From: Syntrophaceae bacterium UBA2251
GTDB taxonomy: Bacteria > Desulfobacterota > Syntrophia > Syntrophales > UBA2251
DNA: 34,777 nt
Assembly (NCBI GenBank): GCA_002347815.1
Contig: DDXV01000021.1
Coordinates: forward strand, 1 to 34,777
Reading direction: 5' to 3'
The notes beneath the pieces are model-generated. The model did not search any database. It had not been told where the DNA came from and saw only the letters and a list, made by a program, of their open reading frames with translations. This document shows, in pieces, positions 24,429 through 31,935 of the stretch; positions within the stretch are counted from its first letter, which is position 1, and every line of letters begins with the position of its first letter. Made by a program: the position numbers and the translations under genes.

Positions 24429-24922
24429 AAGTCTGCCGTGAGGACCCCCACGTCGTCCCCAACCCGGACATCGCCTCCCACGAGGATCCGGGCGAAGATC
24501 CCCTCCCGGGGCATGACACAATCACCGACGGCATAGAAGATATGGCACCGTGTGTGGCAGACCTTGCCGATCTGGGTCACTTCCAGGATCGCCTCGTTCC
24601 CAACCTGGAGCTTCGTCCCGACGGGCAGGGCGGGCAAATCGAGGCCGGAGGTCGTGATATTCTCGGCAAAGTCGCCGGCGACGACGGATAGCCCTTTCTG
24701 CCGGATCTTCTCGATGCTTTCCTCCGCCAATAGACTGACCTGCCGGTGCCAGTCCCCGGCATGGGCGTCGCCTTCCAGGCCGAATTGGGCGATCAAACGG
24801 CCGCGTTCCAGGGGATCTTTGCGGACCCCAACCCGGGGGGCGACATTGATGGACCGGACCGTTCCGCTGATCTTTTCCACTTGGATTTCCTGTCCCGATC
24901 GGTCACATGCGAGAATCGGCAT
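24425..24922 (-). CDS. MOSC-domain protein
   Basis: MOSC domains bind sulfur carried on cysteine and deliver it to molybdenum cofactor or other acceptors. This stand-alone protein of 165 residues has the family blocks GLEGDAHAG (48-56), GDFAENITT (83-91) and IGKVCHTRC (118-126). Cys122, Cys126 and Cys135 are the candidate sulfur or metal ligands. The ATG at 24922 has no clear ribosome site; a GTG at 24880 preceded by AGGAAA, which would give 151 residues, is a good alternative. It is the last gene of the long sulfur block, 38 bases after cysE. A link with FdhD or molybdoenzymes is inference. Confidence 0.88.
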   Translation of the reverse strand: MPILACDRSGQEIQVEKISGTVRSINVAPRVGVRKDPLERGRLIAQFGLEGDAHAGDWHRQVSLLAEESIEKIRQKGLSVVAGDFAENITTSGLDLPALPVGTKLQVGNEAILEVTQIGKVCHTRCHIFYAVGDCVMPREGIFARILVGGDVRVGDDVGVLTADL

Positions 24923-24960
24923 ATGGATCGAAGGTATTTCCGTAAGCGTGCGGAGACAAC

Positions 24961-25767
24961 CTAAATGCCCGCCCCGGTTTCGAACTCTTCCGTATCTGTA
25001 AAGAAGGACATCATCCTGCGCTTCTTTTCGACCCCGGGCCTGTCCGGATCCGCAGGATGGATGCCCTGCCTCGCCTCGATTTCGTTGAGTCGTTCCTCCA
25101 GGGTCTCCATCTGACGTCCATAGAATTTGAATGCCTCGGCAATCGGATCGGGAAGTTTGCTGTCCGTGAGTTCCCGCAGGTCCGCCTCGGAAAAGCCGAA
25201 TCCCAGGCGCGCCGGCACGCCGACGGCGACCGCCCGCGGGGGGACGTCATGAACAACCAGCGATGCCGCCCCGATCCGCGCCCCGGCGCCGACCGTGACC
25301 GGGCCGAGAACAATCGATCCCGCCCCGATCATCACCTGATCCCCGATCGCGGGATGCCTTTTCCCCTTCTGCAGGCTGACACCGCCGAGAACGACTCCCT
25401 GATAGAGGTGAACGTCGTCCCCGATTTCAGTGGTCTCGCCGATGACCACTCCGGACCCGTGATCGATGAAGAAACGCCGACCGATCCGCGCCCCGGGATG
25501 AATCTCGATCCCCGTGAAGAACCGGCTCATATGAGAGACAAACCGACCCCAGAACCACCATTGCCGACGCCAGAGCGCATGGGCCAGACGATGCAGCCAT
25601 ACCGCATGAAGTCCGGGGTAACACGTCAGAACCTCCGCAAGACTCCGTGCGGCCGGGTCCTTCTCGAAAACGGTCCGGATATCCTCCTTCAAGGTCCGGA
25701 ACACCGTCGGCGTCCGGCGGGTTTTTGTCGGGGCTTCGCTGATCGCGGATATATCGAAATGCGACAT
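24961..25767 (-). CDS. cysE: Serine O-acetyltransferase
   Basis: CysE makes O-acetylserine from serine and acetyl-CoA, the first step of cysteine synthesis. The 268 residues comprise an N-terminal helical domain (about 20-85) and a left-handed beta-helix of hexapeptide repeats (about 86-215), with His103 in DHGSGVVIGE and the acetyl-CoA segment QGVVLGGVSLQKGKRHP. A linker with a coiled-coil look follows. The chain ends in GAGI; a C-terminal isoleucine of this kind is what inserts into the CysK active site to form the cysteine synthase complex. It starts 4 bases after the cysK stop without a strong ribosome site, so translation is probably coupled to cysK. Confidence 0.94.
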   Translation of the reverse strand: MSHFDISAISEAPTKTRRTPTVFRTLKEDIRTVFEKDPAARSLAEVLTCYPGLHAVWLHRLAHALWRRQWWFWGRFVSHMSRFFTGIEIHPGARIGRRFFIDHGSGVVIGETTEIGDDVHLYQGVVLGGVSLQKGKRHPAIGDQVMIGAGSIVLGPVTVGAGARIGAASLVVHDVPPRAVAVGVPARLGFGFSEADLRELTDSKLPDPIAEAFKFYGRQMETLEERLNEIEARQGIHPADPDRPGVEKKRRMMSFFTDTEEFETGAGI

Positions 25768-25771
25768 TGTT

Positions 25772-26731
25772 TCAGACCCCGATTCCTTCGAAGAGCACCG
25801 TGGACAGATAGCGTTCGCCGGCGTCGGGGAGGATGACCACGATTGTTTTTCCGGCAAAGGCCTCCTCTCCGGCCAGACGGGCGGCTGCCGCCACGGAAGC
25901 GCCGCTGGAAATTCCGGCAAGGATCCCCTCTTCCCGGGCGAGCCGCCGGGCGAATTGCACGGCCTCGTCGCTGGCAATGGGTTCGACTCGGTCGATCAGG
26001 GTGAGATCGAGAACCGCGGGGATGAATCCGGCCCCGATGCCCTGGATTTTATGGGATCCGGGTCTGATTTCCGCCCCGGCCAGATGCTGGCTAATGACGG
26101 GGCTCTCCCTGGGTTCGACTGCGACGGACACGAGCGGTTTCCGCAGGGTCTTCTTCCAATATCGCGAAATCCCCGTGATCGTACCTCCCGTGCCCACCCC
26201 GGCCACGAGAACATCCACGGCGCCGTCGGTGTCCTCCCAAATCTCCGGCCCGGTGGTCCGTTCATGGATGGCCGGGTTGGCGGGATTGATGAACTGCTGG
26301 GGCATAAAATAGCGTTCCGGCGTGGCGGTGGCAATCTCCTCCGCCCGCCGGATGGCCCCTTTCATTCCGTCGGCCCCGGGCGTCAGGATGAGGTTGGCGC
26401 CCAAGGCGGCCAAGACCCGGCGGCGCTCGATGCTCATCGTCTCCGGCATCGTCAGGGTGAGGCGGTAGCCCCGGGCGGCGGCGACGTAAGCCAGCGCGAT
26501 CCCGGTATTGCCGCTCGTGGGCTCCACGATCTCCACGCCGGGTTTCAAAAGACCCCGCTCCTCGGCGTCCCAGATCATGGCGGCCCCGATCCGGCACTTG
26601 ACCGAATAGGCGGGGTTGCGGCCCTCGATCTTGGCCAGGAGGGTCGCCTTCGTCCCCTGGCTGATATGGTTCAGCCGGACCAGCGGCGTATGGCCGATGG
26701 ACTGCGCATTGTCGGTATAGATCCTGCCCAT
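25772..26731 (-). CDS. cysK: Cysteine synthase A (O-acetylserine sulfhydrylase)
   Basis: A 319-residue PLP enzyme that makes cysteine from O-acetylserine and sulfide. The PLP lysine is Lys45 in NPAYSVKCRIG, the E. coli CysK-like form of the motif. The substrate loop EPTSGNTGIA, the phosphate-binding GTGGTITG and a late SSGAS block are all present. AAGGAG lies before the ATG. One base separates it from the upstream membrane-protein gene and 4 bases from cysE, so the three are almost certainly one message. Confidence 0.96.
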   Translation of the reverse strand: MGRIYTDNAQSIGHTPLVRLNHISQGTKATLLAKIEGRNPAYSVKCRIGAAMIWDAEERGLLKPGVEIVEPTSGNTGIALAYVAAARGYRLTLTMPETMSIERRRVLAALGANLILTPGADGMKGAIRRAEEIATATPERYFMPQQFINPANPAIHERTTGPEIWEDTDGAVDVLVAGVGTGGTITGISRYWKKTLRKPLVSVAVEPRESPVISQHLAGAEIRPGSHKIQGIGAGFIPAVLDLTLIDRVEPIASDEAVQFARRLAREEGILAGISSGASVAAAARLAGEEAFAGKTIVVILPDAGERYLSTVLFEGIGV

Positions 26732-26732
26732 G

Positions 26733-27359
26733 TCAGTCTCCTTTCTTCTTTTCCCATAGCCAACCCATCAGCGGCGGCAGCCAGCACAGGTTCGCACCGA
26801 TGGTTTCCAGAGCGGTGCGTACCTGCGTTGTCGGGCTGAAACCGCCGAGGCGAAGCGCCAGCAAGCCGACGGGGACGATCAGGATCACGCAAAGGCCCGT
26901 CAGCATGACCGGATGGTGAAGGTAGCGCTTGATGGCCGCCCACCACGTTCGCTCTTCCCTGCGGAGAAAAAGGGCGCCGCTCACGGCGGCGCCGATCTGA
27001 TCGCTCATGGCGTAGAAATAGGCAATGTAGAACCCCTCCACGCCGTAGATGTCCATCCCCAGCATCCGACTGCCCGCATCGATGCCCCAGGGAATGCCCA
27101 TCCCCAGGAATTTACCCCAGCCGTACGCCTCGGCCATCGACCCGACCCGCGCCTGGAAACGCCGCCGGAGTGCATACAGCCCTTCCAGCAGACTTTCGCC
27201 TTCGCCCGCCAGGGTCCGGACGGCCCATTGACCCACGGCGTTCATCTGAAAGCCCTTCCAGTCCAGGACCGTTCCCAGGACCAGCCCGCCCAGAAAGCCG
27301 CTGAACGTATAGATCAAAAGCTCCCCGAATTCCCCGCGTTCTTCCCGTTCCTCCTCCAT
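26733..27359 (-). CDS. Unknown integral membrane protein in the sulfur block
   Basis: I do not recognise this 208-residue protein. After an acidic N-terminus (EEEREERGEFGE) it has about four hydrophobic segments: near 14-32 (glycine-rich, GFLGGLVLG), 105-130 (aromatic, FYIAYFYAMSDQIGAAVSG), 150-172 and 185-202. A glycine-rich amphipathic stretch (80-100) precedes the second. There is no signal peptide or transporter motif that I can name. It ends one base before cysK and starts 9 bases after metW, so it is made together with cysteine and methionine genes. Sulfide, cysteine or O-acetylserine movement is an obvious guess but unsupported by sequence. Confidence 0.8.
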   Translation of the reverse strand: MEEEREERGEFGELLIYTFSGFLGGLVLGTVLDWKGFQMNAVGQWAVRTLAGEGESLLEGLYALRRRFQARVGSMAEAYGWGKFLGMGIPWGIDAGSRMLGMDIYGVEGFYIAYFYAMSDQIGAAVSGALFLRREERTWWAAIKRYLHHPVMLTGLCVILIVPVGLLALRLGGFSPTTQVRTALETIGANLCWLPPLMGWLWEKKKGD

Positions 27360-27368
27360 GGCTCCCGG

Positions 27369-27980
27369 TCACCTCGTCAGGATGAAAATGGCGTTCTTGG
27401 CGCGCAGGTTCGGCCGCCAGCGAATCGCCGTTCCGTCGCCCAGATAAATCGCCTCCCGGATCGTCAAGTCCTTGTGGCGGCAGAAGACCTCGAAATCCCG
27501 GATGCTCAGGAAGCGGACGTTGGGCGTCTCATACCAGTCATGCGGCAGGGCCCGGGTGACCGGGGTCCGCCCCCGGAAAAACAGGGTCCAGCGGGAGCGG
27601 AACTGGGCAAAATTGGGAAATCCGACGATGACCCGCCGGCCCACACGCAGGGCCTCCCGGATGACGAGATCCACCTTTCGAACCTCCTGCATGCTCTGAT
27701 TGAGGATCACATCATCGAAGGACCGGTCGGGAAAATCCTTAAGCCCGCCTTCGATATCCCCCTGAAAGACCATCAATCCCTGCGCGACGCACCGCTGCAC
27801 CGCTTCGCCGTCGAGTTCGATCCCCTGGACCCGGGCCTGTTTCTCCCGGACGAGCAGGGACATCAACGTCCCATCCCCGCAACCAAGATCCAAGACGTCC
27901 GCCCCCGGCGTGATCCGCGCGCAGATGAGCCGGTGGTCCAGGCGAATGTCCGTTTCTCCTTCTTTCCGATTTGTCTTCAT
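27369..27980 (-). CDS. metW: MetW-like methyltransferase-fold protein
   Basis: A 203-residue protein of the MetW family, found next to metX in many proteobacteria and linked to methionine synthesis; its reaction is not firmly known. It has a Rossmann SAM-binding motif VLDLGCGDGTLM, an acidic loop IELDGEAV, QGDIEGGLKDFPD and NQSMQEV. The later segments GFPNFAQFRSRW and WYETPNVRFLSIRDFE are characteristic of the family. I start at the ATG at 27980; the frame is open upstream into metX but without homology. A terminator-like hairpin lies just before the start, so its level may differ from that of metX. Confidence 0.92.
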   Translation of the reverse strand: MKTNRKEGETDIRLDHRLICARITPGADVLDLGCGDGTLMSLLVREKQARVQGIELDGEAVQRCVAQGLMVFQGDIEGGLKDFPDRSFDDVILNQSMQEVRKVDLVIREALRVGRRVIVGFPNFAQFRSRWTLFFRGRTPVTRALPHDWYETPNVRFLSIRDFEVFCRHKDLTIREAIYLGDGTAIRWRPNLRAKNAIFILTR

Positions 27981-27987
27981 GGCCTTC

Positions 27988-28013
27988 AAAAAATTCCCGG
28001 CCGGGGAGCCGGG
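27988..28013 (-). terminator. Terminator-like hairpin between metX and metW
   Basis: On the minus strand CCCGGC (28008-28013) pairs with GCCGGG (27996-28001) around a 6-base loop, followed by AA and six T (27988-27993). It starts two bases after the metX stop and ends 7 bases before metW. It could lower expression of the downstream metW to MOSC genes. Confidence 0.6.
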
Positions 28014-28014
28014 C

Positions 28015-29121
28015 CTATAAATTCCCGAGGAAGTTCCCGATGAGCCGGGTCTGTTCTTCAATCTCCACCAGAAACGCGTCATGCCCGTAGGCGGATTTCA
28101 GTTCGCAGTACGTCGCCGCGATCCGCCGCCTTTTCAGCAGCCGGACGATCTCCTGGGACTGTTGTGACGGGTAGAGCCAGTCCGAGGTGTAGGATACGAC
28201 CAGGAACCGCGTCTCCGTCGTTCGTGTCTTCGGCAGGAAGCGCCCGTCGGACAGGTCGAAGTAATCCATCGCCTTCGTGATGTAGAGGTACGAATTGGCG
28301 TCGAAGCGCTTCACAAAATTGTCCCCGCGATAATGCAGGTAGCCTTCCACCTCGAAGTCGTCGGTGAATTTGTAGCTGTAGCCGCCGTTCTTCAGTTTCC
28401 GCGAAAACTTCTCCTCCATCGACTGGTCGCTCATGAACGTGATGTGACCGATCATCCGGGCGATGGCCAGGCCCCTTCCCGGCTGGCGGTAGGCGTAATA
28501 ATCGCCCTTGCGCCAGGCCGGGTCCGCCATGATGGACTGGCGGATCACCTCGTTGAAGGCAATCTGCTGGGGGGAGTGCTTGAGCGCCGTGGCCAGGGGG
28601 ATCGCCGCGCGGACGCGATCCGGATAGGACGACACCCACTGAAGGACCTGCATTCCCCCCATCGAACCGCCGGCCACGCACAGGAGCTGGTCGATGCCCA
28701 GATGATCGAGCAGATGCCGCTGGGCCTCCACCATGTCGGCGATCGTGATCACCGGAAAGCCCAGGGCATACGGCTGCCCCGTTTCCGGGTCGACGGACGC
28801 GGGGCCGGTGGATCCCTTGCAGCCCCCGATGACGTTCGCGCAGATCACGAAATACCGATCCGTGTCGAAGGCCTTGCCCGGACCGATCATCGCCTCCCAC
28901 CAGCCGGGCTGCCCTTCGGCGTTTGTGCCCGCCGCATGGGCGTCCCCCGAGAGGGCGTGGCAGACGAGGACGGCGTTGGACCGCTCCGGGTTCAGCCGCC
29001 CGTAGGTTTCATAGGCCAGGGTGATCGGCCCGAGGCGCCGTCCGGATTCCAGGACCATCCGATCCGGCGGCGCGGCAAAGCGGAAATATTGCGTTTCAAT
29101 CCTGTCGATCGCGGTTTCCAC
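28015..29121 (-). CDS. metX: Homoserine O-acetyltransferase
   Basis: This enzyme activates homoserine with an acyl group, normally acetyl-CoA, for direct sulfhydrylation to homocysteine. The 368-residue alpha/beta hydrolase has the nucleophile Ser153 in GGSMGG, Asp314 in SDWLYP and His347 in YGHDAF as its triad, with CHALSGDAHAAG and NVIGGCKGSTGP as further family blocks. The start is a GTG four bases after the metY stop, with GGGGT upstream, so it is coupled to metY. Some MetX relatives use succinyl-CoA; the neighbouring metY favours acetyl. Confidence 0.95.
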   Translation of the reverse strand: METAIDRIETQYFRFAAPPDRMVLESGRRLGPITLAYETYGRLNPERSNAVLVCHALSGDAHAAGTNAEGQPGWWEAMIGPGKAFDTDRYFVICANVIGGCKGSTGPASVDPETGQPYALGFPVITIADMVEAQRHLLDHLGIDQLLCVAGGSMGGMQVLQWVSSYPDRVRAAIPLATALKHSPQQIAFNEVIRQSIMADPAWRKGDYYAYRQPGRGLAIARMIGHITFMSDQSMEEKFSRKLKNGGYSYKFTDDFEVEGYLHYRGDNFVKRFDANSYLYITKAMDYFDLSDGRFLPKTRTTETRFLVVSYTSDWLYPSQQSQEIVRLLKRRRIAATYCELKSAYGHDAFLVEIEEQTRLIGNFLGNL

Positions 29122-29125
29122 GTTT

Positions 29126-30418
29126 CTACCCCTGCGCCAGCGCCTGTTCGATGTCCGCCAGGATATCGTCGATGTGCTCGATCCCGACGGAAACGCGGAT
29201 GAAATCGGGCGTCACCCCTGTGGCGCGTTGTTCGTCCGGCGACAACTGCTGGTGCGTCGTCGACGCCGGATGGATGGCCAGTGTCTTGGCGTCCCCCACA
29301 TTCGCCAGATGGGAGATGAGTTTGAGTGCATCGATGAATCTCCGTCCCGCCGGGAGGCCCCCCTGCACGCCGAAGCCCAGGATCGCCCCGGCGCCCCGGG
29401 GCAGGTACTTCGCCGCCCGCTCCCGTTCCGGACTGTCGGGGAGCCCCGGATAGTTGACCCAGCTCACCTTCGGATGCCGAGCGAGATAACGAGCGACGGC
29501 CAGGGCGTTTTCCGCGTGGCGCGGCATCCGCAAGTGCAGGGTCTCCAGACCCTGGAGAAACAGGAACGCGTTGAAGGGCGACAGGGCCGGCCCCAGGTCC
29601 CTCAGGAGGTTTACTCGGGCCTTGGTGATGTAGGCGATGTTCCCCGCGGGCTTCAGGGCCTCGACGAAATCGATCCCGTGGTAGCTCGGATCGGGCCCGG
29701 CGATTAAAGGGAACTTTCCGTTCGTCCAGTCGAAGTTCCCGGAGTCGACGATCAGCCCCCCCAGGGACGTCCCGTGGCCGCCGATAAACTTCGTCGCGGA
29801 ATACACGACGATGTCCACGCCGTGCGCGATGGGGCGCAGGAGGTAGGGGGAGACCGTATTGTCGAGGACGAAGGGGACCCCGTTCCGGTGGGCGACCGCG
29901 GCGATGCCTTCCAGATCGGCCACGTTGAGCTTGGGATTGCCGATGGACTCGGCGTAAACCGCCTTTGTCCGCTCCGTGACGGCGCCCTCCAGGGCGGCCA
30001 GGTCGTTCGACGGGACGAAGCGCACCCGGACGCCCAGACGGGGGAAGGTGTAGTGGAAGAGGGTGTACGTCCCCCCGTAGAGGCTGTCGGTGGAGACGAC
30101 CTCGTCGCCGGCCCGGGCGAGGTTGAGAAGCGCCAGGACGATCGCCGCCTGGCCGCTGGCCGTGGCCAGGGCGCCGACCCCGCCATCGATCAGGGCGATC
30201 CGCTTTTCCAGGACGTCCGTCGTCGGGTTCATCAGACGGGTGTAGATGTTGCCCGGCTCGGCCAGGGCGAAGAGGTCCGCCGCGTGCCGGGAATCCCGGA
30301 ATTGATAGGATGTCGTCTGGTAGATCGGGACGGCCCGCGCGCCTGTCGTCGGATCGGCCTCCTGACCGCCGTGCAGGGCCAGGGTGTCGATGTGTAAAGA
30401 CTGCTCCAGTGCTTTCAT
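29126..30418 (-). CDS. metY: O-acetylhomoserine sulfhydrylase
   Basis: A 430-residue PLP enzyme that makes homocysteine from O-acetylhomoserine and sulfide. The PLP lysine is Lys210 in YSATKFIGGHG, and the fold-type-I cystathionine-synthase family blocks YTRLMNPT (59-66), ASGQAA and SLYGGTYTLF are clear. The long form (about 430 residues) is typical of MetY, while MetB and MetC are nearer 385. AGGAG precedes the ATG. With metX it forms the direct-sulfhydrylation route, which would let the cell use sulfide without cystathionine. Confidence 0.95.
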   Translation of the reverse strand: MKALEQSLHIDTLALHGGQEADPTTGARAVPIYQTTSYQFRDSRHAADLFALAEPGNIYTRLMNPTTDVLEKRIALIDGGVGALATASGQAAIVLALLNLARAGDEVVSTDSLYGGTYTLFHYTFPRLGVRVRFVPSNDLAALEGAVTERTKAVYAESIGNPKLNVADLEGIAAVAHRNGVPFVLDNTVSPYLLRPIAHGVDIVVYSATKFIGGHGTSLGGLIVDSGNFDWTNGKFPLIAGPDPSYHGIDFVEALKPAGNIAYITKARVNLLRDLGPALSPFNAFLFLQGLETLHLRMPRHAENALAVARYLARHPKVSWVNYPGLPDSPERERAAKYLPRGAGAILGFGVQGGLPAGRRFIDALKLISHLANVGDAKTLAIHPASTTHQQLSPDEQRATGVTPDFIRVSVGIEHIDDILADIEQALAQG

Positions 30419-30462
30419 GTGTCATCTCCTCGTGTCGGGCGAAGGGGGATGCCCTTCTCGGC

Positions 30463-31536
30463 TCATCCATCCGTTGCCTGCAAAACCTCGTCGATCACCC
30501 CGCCGCCCAGGACCTCGTCTCCCCGGTAGAGGACCACGGCCTGGCCGGGGGTGACGGCCTCCTGGGGTTCGGCGAAGGTAATTTTGATCCGTTCTCCGTC
30601 CGGCGCGATCCGGCCGGGAACGGCCCTCTTCCGGTAGCGGATCTTCACCTCGGCCTCCGGCGGACAACCCGATGCGAACCAGTTCATCTCGGAGGCGAAC
30701 AACCCGGGGGCGAGGACGTCCGCCTTCCCCCCCACGACGATCCGGTTCCCGGCCACGTCGATGCCGGTGACGTACAGGGGGCGGGGGGCGCTGATCCTGA
30801 GTCCCGCCCGCTGGCCGATGGTGTAGTGGACCGTTCCCCGATGTTCTCCGACCTGGCGTCCCTGCCGGTCCACGATGGGGCCGGGACGGACGTCTCCGCC
30901 CCTCTCCCGGATCAGGTCGTCGTAGCCGCTGGCGGGAGCGAAGCACAGGTCCTGGCTTTCCGGTTTCTCCGCCACGGGGAGCGCCGCCTGCCGCGCCAGA
31001 TCCCGGACCTCGTCCTTCGTAAGTTCGGCCATGGGAAAGAGGATCGATGCCAGGTCCGCGGCCGGGATGGGATAGAGGAAATAGGTCTGCTCCTTGCTCC
31101 GGTCCCGGGCGCGCACCAGACGCCACTGTCCGTGCCCTGACCGGATCCGGGCGTAATGTCCCGTGGCCAGAAAGGAGAAGCCCAGGGCGCGCGCCTGCGC
31201 AAGAAGACGGCCGAATTTCAGATACCGGTTGCAGTCGATGCACGGATTGGGGGTCCGCCCGCGGAGATATTCCCGGACGAATTTTGCGACGACCTCCGTT
31301 TCCAGGTCCGGGGAGAAATCCATCACATAGTGAGGGATGCCGATGACGTCGCAGACCCGCCGCGCATCCTCGATCGCCTCCCGGCCGCAGCAGCGGACGC
31401 GGTCATCCTCCTCCCGGACGCCCAGGCACATCGTGACGCCCGTCACGTCGTATCCCTGGTCCTTCAGGAGCCAGGCCGCCACGGACGAATCCACCCCGCC
31501 GCTGATCGCCACCAGCACCTTCTTTCCGAACGTCAC
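30463..31536 (-). CDS. mnmA: tRNA-specific 2-thiouridylase MnmA
   Basis: MnmA places sulfur on U34 of Glu, Gln and Lys tRNAs using ATP. The 357 residues hold the PP-loop SGGVDSS (12-18), the tRNA and catalytic segment NPCIDCN (97-103) with Cys102, and Cys198 in SQDLCFAPASG, equivalent to E. coli Cys102 and Cys199. The usual Asp of NPDxxCN is Cys99 here, and a CC pair (49-50) lies in an insertion before the GREAIEDA helix. The start is GTG with AAGGG upstream; I see no ATG alternative. It begins 6 bases after iscU and follows iscS, the expected sulfur source. Confidence 0.96.
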   Translation of the reverse strand: MTFGKKVLVAISGGVDSSVAAWLLKDQGYDVTGVTMCLGVREEDDRVRCCGREAIEDARRVCDVIGIPHYVMDFSPDLETEVVAKFVREYLRGRTPNPCIDCNRYLKFGRLLAQARALGFSFLATGHYARIRSGHGQWRLVRARDRSKEQTYFLYPIPAADLASILFPMAELTKDEVRDLARQAALPVAEKPESQDLCFAPASGYDDLIRERGGDVRPGPIVDRQGRQVGEHRGTVHYTIGQRAGLRISAPRPLYVTGIDVAGNRIVVGGKADVLAPGLFASEMNWFASGCPPEAEVKIRYRKRAVPGRIAPDGERIKITFAEPQEAVTPGQAVVLYRGDEVLGGGVIDEVLQATDG

Positions 31537-31542
31537 TGACGC

Positions 31543-31935
31543 TTACCCTTCTTTTCCCGCGTCCCTCTTCCTGGCGCGGTAATCCTCGATGGCCTTCGTC
31601 AGGGCCTCCTCGGCCAGGACGGAACAGTGCATCTTGATGGGGGGAAGCCCGCCCAGCGCCTCCGCCACCGCCCGGTTGGAGATCTTCGCCGCCTCCTCGA
31701 TGGTCTTGTTTTTGATCAATTCGGTGACCATTGAACTGGTGGCGATCGCCGCTCCGCAACCGAAGGTCTTGAAACGGGCATCCGTGATGACGTCCTTTTC
31801 CACGCGCAGATAGAGCTCCATGATATCGCCGCAGACGGGATTGCCGACTCGGCCGATCCCGTCGGGATTCTCGATATCACCCACGTTGCGCGGGTTGCGG
31901 AAATGATCCATGACCTTGTCACTGTATGCTTCCAT
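31543..31935 (-). CDS. iscU: Fe-S cluster scaffold IscU
   Basis: A 130-residue scaffold on which IscS and an electron donor build [2Fe-2S] or [4Fe-4S] clusters. The ligands are Cys35 (VCGD, with Asp37), Cys60 (FGCGAA), His103 and Cys104 (MHCSVLA). The LPPIK stretch (97-101) matches the LPPVK site that the chaperone HscA recognises in E. coli. No hscA, hscB, iscA or fdx gene is in this window, so the usual gene set is split or reduced. It overlaps the iscS stop by one base (TAATG). Confidence 0.96.
   Translation of the reverse strand: MEAYSDKVMDHFRNPRNVGDIENPDGIGRVGNPVCGDIMELYLRVEKDVITDARFKTFGCGAAIATSSMVTELIKNKTIEEAAKISNRAVAEALGGLPPIKMHCSVLAEEALTKAIEDYRARKRDAGKEG

Noticed and set aside
30419..30462. 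A SAM riboswitch or T-box before metY
   Set aside because: Only 44 bases lie between mnmA and metY, too few for a SAM-I or T-box element, and no typical motif is seen.
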